From: Gossypium raimondii
Lineage: Eukaryota > Streptophyta > Magnoliopsida > Malvales > Malvaceae
DNA length: 64,000 nucleotides
Direction: 5' to 3'
Assembly (NCBI RefSeq): GCF_025698545.1
Contig: NC_068575.1
Location: 58,475,980-58,539,979 of the forward strand
The notes under the pieces: model-generated
Seen by the model: only the letters and a program-made list of their open reading frames with translations
The model's database searches: none
What the model was told of the DNA's origin: nothing
Shown here: positions 12,919 through 26,200 of the stretch, piece by piece
How positions within the stretch are numbered: the first letter of the stretch is position 1
Layout of the letters: the number at the start of each line of letters is the position of its first letter
Position numbers and translations under genes: made by a program

Positions 12919-14279
12919 GATGTCTATTTAGTTCGGTGAAAATGTAATGCCAAGTAAAGCTCTCCTGCTACTTCGTTATTCTCGACTTTTTAGAGTTTAT
13001 GATGGAGAAAACTGGAAAGCCGTTGACATTTCCTTCGTTCAATTTACTTTCTACTTTTAAGAAGTTATCTCTATCATTCTTAAACGCAAATTTCAAGATT
13101 TTATCTCCAGAAACCCTAATTCCAAAATTTTAAGCCCAAGTTTCCTGATGGTCTTTCAAGCTAATTTTCGAGATCCAGATCCTTGTAACAAATTTTATTG
13201 AAGAAATGAGTTTGGGAATTTTTTAGGTAGATTGGGAATTAAAATTTTAAAAATTAAATTCACGATTTACAAATTAAAATATTTGAAATTTTATTATTTT
13301 GAATTTCAATCAATTTTAAATTTTAAAAACATTGTTTTAGAAATATTATATATATAACATCACACACGCATAATCAATGCAAAATGTTTTTAAAACCATG
13401 TTTTTAGATTTGAATTTAAATCACTTTAAAAATTTAAAACAGACATTAACATTATACTAATATACGTTAAAGTGGGCCGATATTTTTTGCGGAAAGTTTT
13501 CAAAGTGTCATATGTTGGGTATCTCGTCGGCCCCTCAATAAGTGGTATTATTTTTGGGTTGTGTTAGGGTTTTGTCTTTTGCTTTTGTCAAGAGTTATGT
13601 ACGATTCATGAGAGATAACTCCTTAAGGGAGCACAATGTACGTGGACGCACGGCCACCCATTAACGAAGTGTTCAATTTGCTATTGTGCTAATAAAAAAA
13701 ATGTACAATTGATGAAAAATATTAACGCCGTGACTAATCTTTAGTTGCTCAATTTTGAAATTGACAAGATTAAATTACATTAAATTTTTTTATAAAAAAT
13801 TAATTTGCTCAATATCAAGATTGAGAGAACCAAATAATTCTTTTTACCATTAAATTTATCTCTTATAAAATTGAAATTGAATTTCCTCAAATCCAAATCT
13901 ATTTTTGTATTGGATATCCAAACAAATAATTTGAATCCAAATTAAGAATTTCTAGAGAGAGTAATCCCATTTCTGATAAATAAATATGATTTGATTTCAA
14001 ATTTTCTATCATATTTTGGACTAAGATATTTGTATGTACACTAAGATGTTACACTTCATATTACTGCCTTATTTTATTTTTTATGATTATTTGCTCTCAA
14101 TAATAGACATTTTTTATTGAAATCAGAATACTACACATTCTTTCTTTTGGTTATTATATATATTAAGAAAATAAATTAGACGTATAACCATACAAATATA
14201 TATACAAAGTAGACACATTCATGGTTTGTGGGTAATCTTCTGCATAACACTACCTAAGATTGAAGGTATCATATGTTGT
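12919..14279. other. Intergenic region between convergent genes
   Basis: Holds the 3' ends of the glucosidase II gene (+) and the aspartic protease gene (-). AT-rich with no protein-like frame and no repeat structure that I could define. Confidence 0.6.
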
Positions 14280-17200
14280 TCACATATAATAAGCAGATTT
14301 GAACCTAGGAAGATGATCACAATTTGCAGGGCTCCATCCTATCACTTGTTTCTCATTGTCATAAACCACCATTCTGTCTTGCATTGATATGTCTGTTCAA
14401 ATCACCAAACAGAAAAGGAGAAGGTTATATCACTAAGAATAAAAAACCGCAGACCGATTCAATTAAAACAGTAAACTGGAACATTAAGTCTTTACCTCCA
14501 ATGACATTCAAATTTTGCAGCCCCACTTGTGTTCCATTTAGAATTCCCAAGCAAACATTTCCCTTGTTCTGTCAAAACATTAAGTGTTTCAGTATGAACA
14601 ACAAAAAGATATAAATAAAACATATACACACACATATGTGTGTGTGTGTGTGTGTATGTTTAGTGCTCACTGATATTATAAGGTAAGCTTCAGGGTGTAA
14701 TTCAAACTGGGTTTTTCTTCTGCCACTATTTGCAAAGGCCAAAGCCAGTGAGGTCTTGAAGTATTTCTTGGCATCGTGCACACTTCTGAAAGGCTTTCGA
14801 CCTTTCCAACATAGTGGGAGTGTCTGGTCCTCCGGGGCTTCCTTTAGCGACCGTCCGCTTAGTTCTTTTTTCAACTATACATGTAAGTGTGAACTTGCAT
14901 GAAAAACATCATTCTTGGATTCTAAGTAACAAAATTAAGACTTGGAAGATATTCTGAAATTGGCCTTGAACTTACCAACAATGTTAATGCTTGATAAGCC
15001 TGAGAATTAAGGTAAGTGTAAGAGCTCCCACTGTCAAAAATTACGATGAGATTTTTAATACCGGTAGCTTTCCCACCGAAGTGTAGTTCTGCACTTCCCG
15101 GGGAATAGTATTTTCTGCCATGAAAGCCAAGCAGAAGATTTGTTATCAGGTCTTAGAAGCAATCAGTTATAATCAAGTTTTAACCATTGGGAGCGAAGAT
15201 GAACGCTTAATTACGTAAACTCCTGTGACATTGATGTCCAAGTCACATGTGAAGAATCATAGAGACCATCCCCGAAGAAAAGAAATCCGCCACCTCTTCC
15301 GCTTAAACAGTGGCCTACGACATTCCGCACCAAACCCTGGCTCTGAAGTTGTGACACAATGCTAGATTTTCCTCTTCCAAGGCCAAGTATTCCATCCAAG
15401 GGATGGTAAGATGTGCCCGGAATTTGATCATAGCCACATCTGCAGACAAGGAAACCGAAAGGCATAATGTTTAAGGATGTATTGAGAGACAACTTATCAG
15501 AGGATGAGATCTGCTAGTAGACTTATTCTGCTAAATGCACTGAGAAACAATTAAATGCACCTATTGGAGTAAAAAAGCTTCTTCTTTTTTTCTTTTTTTC
15601 TTTTTATACCATGCTTAGAACTACCCATAACTCATCCTGACCCTTAAATAGGGGGATAAACACACTTCAGCATACTCGGACCCACGTCCTCCTGCATTGG
15701 CAATAATATCTATGCCAATCGAGCTAATACTCGATCGGCAGTATCAAAAAGCTTCCTTATATGGTAGATGTTATGTAAAAACTAAGGAAGTTGAGAAATA
15801 AGGTCTAATGCAGATTCAAACAGATTCATTTTTAATTTCCTGATATGTATCATTGGGATTTCTTCATGACAACACCCTCTCCCTCTCTGCTCCAAATTTC
15901 TTTCCCAAATAAGCGCTTGGAAATGATAAATGACCTTTGCTTATATAACATGGGATGGTGCCAGGGGCAGCTTGCAAGATCAATGAACTTGAAAGGAATA
16001 TTACTACTGATATCGAATATAATTTTTGACAAATGTACAAACCCGAGGGCCAAACGAGGACTGAGTCGAACTCCATTTGTATAGTTTAAAGAAAACACGT
16101 CTCGCACAAGGACTCCAAGGGATGAACCACCATCTGCATACTCAACCTCATAGTCACACTGGTCTGGACTTTCACATTTGTAGTCAGGCGGATGCAATGC
16201 TGCACATAGCGGATGTCTACAGGCAACTAGGTCATTGCTGGGTTGGTAAAGCGGGTGAGGTGCCTGCAAAGACAGTGATAACAATATTTAATAAGGAAAT
16301 TCGGAGCTTCTACAACAATCCTGGAAACCAGCAGATTTAACAAGGAAAAAATATAAAACTGATAAGAGTGTGGATGACACAGCATTGAAGCAAGAACCCT
16401 ATAAGATTAGAATAAGAAATTAGGCTAGAATTTTGTAGTATGTGACATCTGCTGCAAATAATTGGACTAATTAGTCAGTTTGCTGGTTATCTCATCATGA
16501 ATCCATCAGGACTCGAGGTGATTGAGAATCAGCAAGTTCATATCAATTAAAAGAAAAGCTCCATACATACTACAAACAACAAAGAATTTGGCAGTACTGT
16601 CATTAACGATAAGGAAAGTATATATATGTATGCGTACATATATATATTCAAGATATTATATACTAATAATTTCACCTCAATACAATGGACGCATGGAGCG
16701 TTGCATTGGAGCCATGTGAGGTCGCTTCCAGTATCAAGATCAAGAAAGTAAGGCTTGGGAGGGTGACCTATATTGATGGTAACATTATAGTACCTACAAA
16801 CAGAGAACAACAGTGAACTCCATGATTTCATTCACATTTACAGAAATTTGTGAGCATACAAATTTAAAAACTTCGTTCAAGAAATTTAAAAAAGAAAAAA
16901 AAAGAACCCAAAAAATAAAGTCAGAGACAGACATAAAATCCCCTATATTCATAGACCCTGTTCCAGATGAACAACATTCAAAGGAAAAGTACACACTTTA
17001 ATGTATCTATAGATTCCATATTAGATTCCCAATACACATGATTTATAAAAGAACTTTGCAGAAGAGCCTATTTTGACCCAGAAAGTAATTTGCTGAACTT
17101 ACCCTGTTGGATACACATTTCCATGAATTGGGAACAGGATGGAGGACCCAACTCTATTCATCATCATGGAAGAAGAAGAAGAAGAACCGTTGTAAGCTGA

Positions 17201-17290
17201 CATCATTGCTTTCCTCCATTTCTGATCAGAAGCTGAAGAGAGACTCAAAAACAGTAACAAAAAGAACACATTCACTTGCCCTTTTCTCAT
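14280..17290 (-). CDS. Pepsin-like (A1) aspartic protease, 8 exons
   Basis: A secreted aspartic endopeptidase of the plant A1 family (Asp1/nepenthesin-like). Exons, in transcript order: 17290-17103, 16793-16676, 16263-16043, 15439-15215, 15114-14976, 14874-14671, 14568-14496, 14392-14280; all GT-AG, 426 residues. An N-terminal signal peptide (MRKGQVNVFFLLLFLSLSSAS) is followed by a Ser-rich stretch written by a GAA-type triplet run, then the first active site DTGS (Asp83) and the cysteine-rich LQCNAPCVHC. The second active site is FDSGSS (Asp278). LDGILGLGRG and the C-terminal VIGDISMQDRMVVYDN and IGWSPANC blocks are typical of the family. No C-terminal GPI-type hydrophobic tail is seen. Intron 3 carries a SINE; intron 6 starts beside a GT microsatellite. 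The substrate is not predictable. Confidence 0.92.
14620..14657. repeat. Palindromic (AC)n/(GT)n microsatellite near a splice donor
   Basis: An ACACACACACATATGTGTGTGTGTG-type run that can fold back on itself. It lies within intron 6 of the aspartic protease gene, about 15 bp from the exon 6 donor (exon end 14671). Confidence 0.9.
15582..15745 (-). mobile_element. tRNA-derived SINE, copy B, with target duplication
   Basis: On the minus strand it starts near GCCGATCGAG, has an A-box-like TTAGCTCGATTGGC and a B-box-like GTGGGTCCGAGTATGC, then CCCCTATTTAAGG. It ends in an A-rich tail (seen as T-rich DNA at 15582-15605 on the plus strand). A perfect 10-bp direct repeat AAAAAGCTTC flanks it (15572-15581 and 15746-15755), the hallmark of LINE-assisted retroposition. 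It lies in intron 3 of the aspartic protease gene, in the gene's own orientation. Confidence 0.8.
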
Positions 17291-20275
17291 TGATCACTGT
17301 TTTGAGCTTCCCCTCTTTGAATGACAAATGATTGTGAGGAACTTTCACTTGGGCTATTCGTTATAAAAAAAATGGCAGAAAGAAACGAGACTAAGACTAT
17401 TAGTTTTATTCTGGTTTCGGCCTTTTTTTTTGTATGTTTATATATAGGGCCTTGAATTGATTAACGAAACATATCTGGTATTTAATGTCGAGAATCTACC
17501 AAAGGGTGCTTTTCTTGTAGGTAATATAAACAATGCAGGAGAATTGCTTGGTTCTTGAAATTTCCCATTCAATGGTATTTCCGATTATTAATAAAGAGGT
17601 TTTGTTCTTCTGGTGTAGTGTTGCCAATGCCAATAGGTTCTTTGCTTCCTTTCCTCTTAGATGGGGGAGGATTGTTTGCACAGTGGTATGTTCTTTGGAA
17701 TCATTCTAAACCATGAACACGTTATCTGACCAATATATAAAAATAAATAATTCCTTTAAAAAAAGAAAAGAAAAATGGAAGAAACAAGTCAAACAATGAA
17801 ACAGCTTTGAGGAATAAAATAAAAGGAGTTAAGGTATAAAGGGTTTATAAAGTAAAGAAAGCATATTTATTCAATTAAAATAATAAATAAAGTAGGGTAA
17901 TTTCTTGAAACTTCCTTGTAAAGTCTTTTAGAATGAGAAATAGGGCTCTATTTCTGATTGCCAAAATCCTCAGTTTCCTTTCATGTCAGCACTCATTTTA
18001 TGATATTTAATAATATAAATAATATTTTTGATAATTGGGTAGGAATGGATTGAACTTAAATTAATAATATAAATGCTGTTCTTAGTAGATTAAGAGATTA
18101 CTGGGAATGATAATATAAATAATTGATTGTATAAGATAATTTAATTCAACCCTAAATTTAATTTATGAGTTTTACTTGCTAGTTGCAACAAAACTCTGGT
18201 TTTATTTTGTTATTTTGTTAACATTTTATATTATTTAAAATATAATAATGTAAAATATATTAGTATCAGACCATGTTTAATGAATAATATTGATCAAACG
18301 GTTAAAAGGTTTTGTTTATTAAATATTCCCAACTTTTTAAAGACATTTGGCCAAAATAAATAACCATTTAAAGACAACTAACTAGGTCCTTTATGTGTAA
18401 AAGAGAACTCTTTTGGGGGACATAAGTGAAAAGGAGACGTTAAAACTTTTAGATTTTAACATTCCCTATAATATGAGTGGGTTTTTTTCCACTTAATATC
18501 TGAATTTGGTACTTACATTTAATATTTTTAATGTGATACTTACATTTAATATTTGAATATAATGGTATTAATTTTTAATATTTAATTTAAATTTAAAGAT
18601 TGATTAATAAAAATCTTAATTGTAATTAATTTTATTAAATTAACCATAAAACATGAAAAATTACAATCATAAAAATAAACCTAAAACTTAAATTAAATTT
18701 TAAAAATTAACACTACGATATTTGAATATCAAAATATATACTTTTGCTTAATACATGTACTACATTAGAAAAAAAATATTAAGCTTGAATAAAAATTGAC
18801 TTATTAAGGCTTTTTATTAAAAAATTAAGAAATTAAGTTGTGGCAGATCTTAAGATTAAGTTTTGAGAGAGCTAGTAAAATTTTCAAAAATTTAAGTAGC
18901 CTAATTAAAATTTTCTAGAAAAAAAATGAAAATTTCCCAAAATTTTGGGGACCAAACGCGCTTAAGGCCACGGTTACAGTCCGCTTCTGCTCTCAATTAT
19001 TTGAATCTCAAAGATAGGGAATGATATGAGAATCAAAGTAATATATAAAAGGGATTTAGAAAATAAAAAATGATAGAAAAATAGACCTTGGATTATACTT
19101 GTTTTGGAGTCAGGTGGTTTGGACAAGTGTTAAAAATACAATTCCACCTAAGCATGTAACAACACTTTTTTGTCAAAACATTGTGTAACCTCTACCTAAC
19201 AACCTTAATATACATATATGGTTTATATCACATTCATTTGAACTTAACTAACCTCTACCTAACAATATATTCCCCCCCGCACTTGTTCTCTTCAATCGTC
19301 CCCCACCATTTTTCTACAAACACTCCGTTTTACTAATTTCCAAGGTTTACATTCCCAATCAAAATAACCCTTTACAGAATACTGTTTTAAATTTACGAGA
19401 ATTAAGCTTGTAAGTTGAGACATTACACAAAAATGCAAGTTTCAGCAACAATAGGATTTCTTGTAAAATATGCTGTAAACGCATATCTAGAACCAAATAA
19501 TGTGTAGCTAAACTAGCCACTAATTCTGTCAGAAATAGTAGAATTCCATAGCCACTAATCTGATAACATCAACATTCCGCAGAAATTGATCCTGTTTTCG
19601 ACAGTAAAGATATTTTGTTAACAAAGAGAATGTCTACTTTCACAAATGATGAACTTAAACTTTTCGCTCATCGTACTTGGAAAACATTTGATGTCAATGA
19701 ATAAAAACCTTAATAAATTATAAATATATTGCAAAACTTATCTTGTCGAAAACTCCACTGCATTTGAGTATACCTATGATATATTGCAAAACTTATAAAT
19801 TTTATATGAATATTCGTAGATATCTATTAACATTATATCAATGGTTCAGATAATACAATTTTAAAATCTAAACTAAGATAGAAGCAGGTTTGGTTAGAGA
19901 AAAAAAAGTTGAGATCGGTTCTGGTCTGCACATGTGAATCTTACAGGTAACATAGGATGTTGCTTTTGGAGTTCCGATTCGCCGTCTCCATTTCTTTAAC
20001 TTCCATCAGAGCCAAACCATTTAACTTCCTATTTGACAAAATAAAGAAGGTATCAAAGCACATTTTTTATCAAGTTTTGGTACCAAAAAAAATGAGGGAG
20101 CATGTCACATAATTCCCTTTTACCACATTTCTTACAAAATCATCTAATCACCAATCAGTTGTATGAAGAAGCTCCACAATTTATGGGTAAGGATTGCATT
20201 GTGAGCTCATAGAATGAAGAAAAGAAACCAAACAGAGAATCAAGGTATGAATGAGAAATACCATTTGGAAGGGCA
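17291..20275. other. Intergenic region, aspartic protease upstream to topoisomerase 3' end
   Basis: The 17.3-17.6 kb part should contain the protease promoter. The 19.9-20.27 kb part is probably the 3' UTR and downstream flank of the topoisomerase gene. The middle is AT-rich with no protein-like frame and no repeat structure that I could delimit. Confidence 0.55.
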
Positions 20276-23200
20276 TTACATGCCACGATTAGGGCAGACA
20301 TTAGCAAAGTGTGATGGATCACCACAAACATAACACCTGTTGGATACAGGATCCCCGGTTGCTGACACAAAAGTCGTGTCAGCAGCATGTGATCTATTGC
20401 GACCAGATTGACCACGGCCACCTCTCCTGCCAGAATTGGATGCTGAGCAATTGGTGGAAGGAATGCTTCTTCCACCATTACCATTACTGACGCCATCCTC
20501 CCATCTGCATGAACATGGTTTGATGATTGAGTAAACCAGCCATTCGATGAAGCATGTAACATAACGACATCTTTTTTTAAGGCATGAACATTACACAAGA
20601 ATTAGATCAGATACATCTTTTGTGTATCTTATTTCCAAATGAAACTATTAATCACTGCCTGTCTCATTTGCCCTATTGGCACTATAAATGCATTTCAGAG
20701 CAACATTATTTAAGTTATAACATGTTAAAAAAAGTTACTTTTCGATCCAAAATCAGTGAAAATTGTTGTCATCACTTATCAGATGTATTTGAAAAGCACT
20801 AACGCAAGTTTAATTCTTTGAATCCTGAGGAGTGCTGCTGAATTGAACTATCAAAAATTACAAAGGGAACCAGTAGTTAGAGGAGAACATTCTCTTGAGC
20901 TTATTTTTACTTAGTGCTGCTGAATTGAACTATCAAAAATTACAAAGGGAACCAGTAGTTAGAGGAGAACATTCTCTTGAGCTTATTTTTACTTACATAA
21001 AGAAGTTGCATTCTTGTGATGGACATGAGTAGAACTTTCTTCCCCTGTTATTTGCTGTATTAGCAGTTCGTAAAACACATGGCATTCCACATGTGCTACA
21101 GGACACTGAAGGGTCCCCTGCAAAAATGCAAGCATCATAAAAAATAGACCAGTTTACTTTCAAAAAGAGAAACAAAAAAAGACCATTTCAGTTCCGTGTA
21201 GAGGATTCAGAATCGGAAATGAAAACTTAAGCAGCCAATGAAGGTCCAAGTGGAGATGATGGTAAATTATGCTATTCTCGACACAGAGCATGCCTGCCTA
21301 TGTCCTAGATGCCAGCACCTGCATCACAAACAACAATGAAAGGAAAACTATGCTATGCCTATAGAATATAACTTAAGTTTGTGATTGGGTTTTACAGATG
21401 TCTATTTCAAGTTTCAGCTTCTTTCAAGTTTGTTTTTGGGTTCAAAACGTGATGCCTATGTCCTAGATGCCAATTTTCTATCTAGTCAAGTAAGGTTGTT
21501 CAGCTTGAGTCAACTGTTACCACATCCAAAATGCGATGCTTAACCACAATATGCAATTTGTGCAAAGTATTATACTCAAGCCTACTGCAAGTGTAAATTT
21601 AACTATACTTTGATCAAGCAACAACACTTGTTCTTCTCATGAATGTTAAATTCATAAAAAGAAATAAATCTTTCTTCCATACCATTTTCTGAGTTAGTAT
21701 GAGACTGAGAATTTCGAGAACGTGAAAACTGTGAAGGGCAATCATTTGAAGAATGGCCTGTTTGCTGACAGTGTATGCAACTATTGTGTCTGTTGCTACT
21801 TCTCTGGCCATTGCTGGATGTTGTAGTGGGTCCTCTACCTCGTGCTGAATTACACATTAAACAAAATTACAAAAATCCTAATCTTTATCTTCCACTAGAG
21901 CAAGATATGCTAATACCAACTTATATTCATATTCCTACCTTCGTTTTTGAGTATATGCATATAGACACTTAAAATTCTAAGCACAAAAAGTGGATAGGGC
22001 ATTATCAATTGCAAGGACAAGATTCAATATAATGCAAGTAAAAGATTCAGCACAAATCTGATAACACCTTAACAGAATATTAATTAAATGTCAATTAAAA
22101 AAATTCTTAAACTGGCTAAGAATAAACTGTGATCGGTTCCTGGGAATTACATAAACAGATGATGCCAATAATAAGTGTTATGATTTCATTATTTTGGTAA
22201 ACACCAGAAGATCCATAAATCAAGTGTTACTCTTCCTTTTTGAACAGCTACATGATTACTACAGGTAAACAAGTATACAGACCTGACATGCGAGAACCTG
22301 TTCCACATATCTCAATCAGTTGTCTAAGAGTATCGTCACAACCGCCAATGCAACCTGAGCAGGTAGACAAGAAACTCTTCAGTCACTCACTACAAGGCAG
22401 CAGCTTTAGATATGAACATCGGTCAGATCCTTGTAAGTATACATGTTTATGCACAAGTTGTTGATTAAATGGAGACATGCTGAGTGTTGATTATCTATAC
22501 AAGGTAAAGAACAAGAAATAAATCTATATTGAGAATCTAAAAGTGTCCTATAGCAGAAGACAGTGAAGTTCAAAGTATAAACAATTTCATTTATGCTTGT
22601 TAACTTTTAGAGGAGTATCCAACCTAAAACAAATTGATCATTTCAAGTGGAGATAAAGCAAATCCAACATTTGTTAAATTGGGGGTAACCTAGCCTACTG
22701 TTGCCAAAGCACGTGCCTAGGCGCTAAGGCACCATGCAGAGTAAGTTACCTCCTTAAGAGCCTACAAGCAAGGCCTCTTGATGAGGCACCCCAAGGGCTT
22801 TTCGCATCTAGGATGCTTTTCTCTTAAGGTGTAAAAGAAGCAAATCCAAGTAAAATGGATTCCTACTGTTTTTTAAAATGTTATAACTTTTTTATTTTAG
22901 AAATTTTAAAAACTCACATTTAATCTTAATAGATAAATAAAAAAGGATTATACGGTCTATCCAAAGAAATAAACAGTGGCAACTATATCTATTGCTAAGG
23001 CTGAGTTTAGTAGAATGACGAGGGATTGTGAGCATATTTGGTTAATAACATTGCTAGAAGAGTTACGAGTTAAAAGTAATACAATGAAGCTTTAATGAGA
23101 TAATGAAGCTGCTATGAACATAGCTCATAATCCTATTAAGCATGATATGACAAAACATGATGAAGTTAACAGACCCTTCATCAAGGAAAAAATAGAGTGG

Positions 23201-26200
23201 CCAAATTTAAAATCCTTTTATTTATAACGGAGAGGAGTTAGCTAATATTTTGACCAAAGAGATGTAAACATGAGACAAAATATTGAAAAATCATTTATTT
23301 GCTTTGTCATCTGCCTGTAAACTAGTGTCTCAATGAAACCAAGAAATTGAAAACCGATTCAAATCGTGGGTTTAAACAATTTTTTCAATACAATTTAAAA
23401 AACTGTGGTTACTCAAACCAAACCGATTTCTATTTTTTATTTCATTTATAATTAATTTTGATTTGTTTATGATGTGAAAATAAATATTTATATTTAAAAT
23501 AATGAAAATGACGTAAAAACTATATATAACAATTATTTTTCAAAAAATACTATGCCAAAGTTATTGATTTTTTTATTTACTTGAAAATTTAATTTTTTTT
23601 AAAATACTTATGAAAGACTTTGAAAATTTATCAAATAATATCCAAAATCATAAAACAAACTTATTTTGTCAAAAAATTTTCAAAAACCAGAAGTTATTAT
23701 GGAAAAGCCAAGAAAAATCCAAAAAACTCACCAAACCCAACCAAACTTGACCCTGACACCATGTGATGTGACTAGCCATTCTTAGGCTAGCTATAGGTGA
23801 TTATTTCCTTTTAGGTCGTTTGCATCCCCTATATAACCAGTGCATGTTCTTTGAATAAAATATATGAAAAAAGAATTGCTCATTTTTCAACATTTACCAT
23901 TGATTTAAAACTGGAGATAAAAAAATCATTGAGAACTTTAAGACAAAAGGTTCACATATTTGAAAATTTGTCAAGAAAAGTGTGATATTTCTATGTGCAA
24001 ATGTGGAATTTTTGAAAGAATATTTTAGTTATTTAAGGCGCATGCACATGCATATATGATTAACAAACGAAAGGAGGTTTCTCAAAAGCAATAAATTTAT
24101 ATAAACATTTCTATATAAAGGGATAAGAAAAGGAAAATTATTCCATAAGCTGTCAATGAAATTTTGGATTCCACAAGTAAGATTGAAAATGAGGCATATG
24201 GTTGTAGGTTATAGTAAAAAAAAAAGAAAAAATTTAAAGATATGAAAAATGAAATATGTCATCTTTTCAATCTTGCATGTAGAATCTAAAATTTTACTGA
24301 TGGTATATAAAATATTTACCATAAGAAGAAAATTTCATTAGAATAGGACAACGGGGAAAATAATGGGACAATAGCACTGCATAAAGAAGATATACGAGAA
24401 AATAAGTCATAAGAAGGATAAGTTCAATTCATGAAATATTAAAAAAGAGGACCAATTTAACTTGGTCATTTTCAAATTTGACGAAAAGACCCTACGTGTC
24501 ATGGGACCTATATCCTTACCGAGATGATTAGCATTGAAGCCGGGTGGTATTTCAATTTGGCGAAACTTAAATTGAATCAAATAAACGGGACCTATCAAAA
24601 AAGGCAAAAGTGCAGCCTGTTAAGAAGCATGAAGAATACAATGCACGTCAATGAGCACTTTAAATAAGGTGGCACATGTGATATAAAACAAGTACAATCT
24701 GTTTAAGAATTGCTCTACATTATACTATGCTTTTAAAACTACCAGTATGGCAGTGAAGCTGAACTCTGCCATAGAACCATTAATAGAACTTCGGAGTGTC
24801 GCATCTAGCTTATAGCCCTCAGCCCCTCACCCTATAATTATGCATTGCACTGAATAGTTTTCCTAAATATTCAGTGATCCTGAACAATCTAATCCAGGTC
24901 TGCATATACAATCACTGCTAGCTAAACTTGAAGATACGATCCCAAGTACATACCTGGATTGCAGGAGCTGCAAATATTACTGGTTACTGCAGCTTCCAGT
25001 ATCGATCCAGGGAGCCAAATAGCATTCCTACACTGATGAGAGTTCACAGAAGGTGTTACATTAGCCTTTCAAATCCACATCTATCAGGATCAAGTTTCAA
25101 TAAACACTTCTTTTTTTTTTTGAAATGCACCAGCCAGTTATTTTAGCTTTTTGTTGAATCATATTTTCAACAAACAAATAAATCCAGGACTGACCTGTGG
25201 AAAACCTGAGCATCCAACCATGAAATTGCCATCCTGTTGAAAAGTACAGTGGTTAATAACAAAATGAATACCTCAACTATTTGCCAAAAATACTATAAAA
25301 TAATATTAAACATTGCACAGAGTAAGGGAAAATCATGAAAAAAATTGATGGGCAGGGTAATCATAATGCAACATAAAAATTAATGGGCAGGATAATCATA
25401 AAGAACCATAAAAATTAAGTATAAAATAAGAAAAGGTTTACGTTTTAGGATGCCTAGGCCAGATTTTGGCTATAGAACATGAATCTTTTCTCTCCAGTGA
25501 AATTCATGAAACATCTGTCATGTTACGAATTATCAATTATTCTCACTTTTGTTGATCAGTACCCTTCATAATAACCACACAGCCCAACAACGTATAGGGG
25601 CCAACTCCTATTCCAAAGATTTAATATTTCCTTCATTTCAATACCATAGAATTCAAAGCCTGAGCCTATCCTAAATCTAGCCTTTAGGACATCTATGTTA
25701 CTTGTTGCACAATCACTACATTATTAGACAACAAAATTAATGACATAGAAACAATTCAAGCTTTGCCTGACAACAGACATACTGCTGTCTGCAAACTAGA
25801 GGAAATAAATAATCAAAACATAGAAATCCATTTGCATGACAAAAGATGATGACCCTTGAGAACGTCATCCACCATGAAGTTATATTGACGCCCTCGCTTA
25901 CAGAAAAGCTCAAGCAGAGATCTAATCAACCACCAAATCTTCATATTATGCATAAGAGAAGTTACATCAAGAATACTGAAAAGGGAAAGAATAGATGACT
26001 TCATTTGAGATAATTACAAGCAAGAAAGAAGAATAGTGCAGGAGATCAGAAATGCGACAAAAAAGCAAGCACCAAGATAATATAAAACAGAATTTCTGAA
26101 ATTAAAAAGAGAAATTGAATCAGTGTCATCCATACACGGTTTTTCTTCAGCACCATAGAAGATTCTTGGCAAAGATCACACTGCCTAACCACCTCTCCAG

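Noticed and set aside
15661-15745. A- and B-box-like motifs as a tRNA gene
   Set aside because: No cloverleaf or acceptor stem is formed, the element has an A-rich tail and target duplications, and it recurs elsewhere; it is a SINE.
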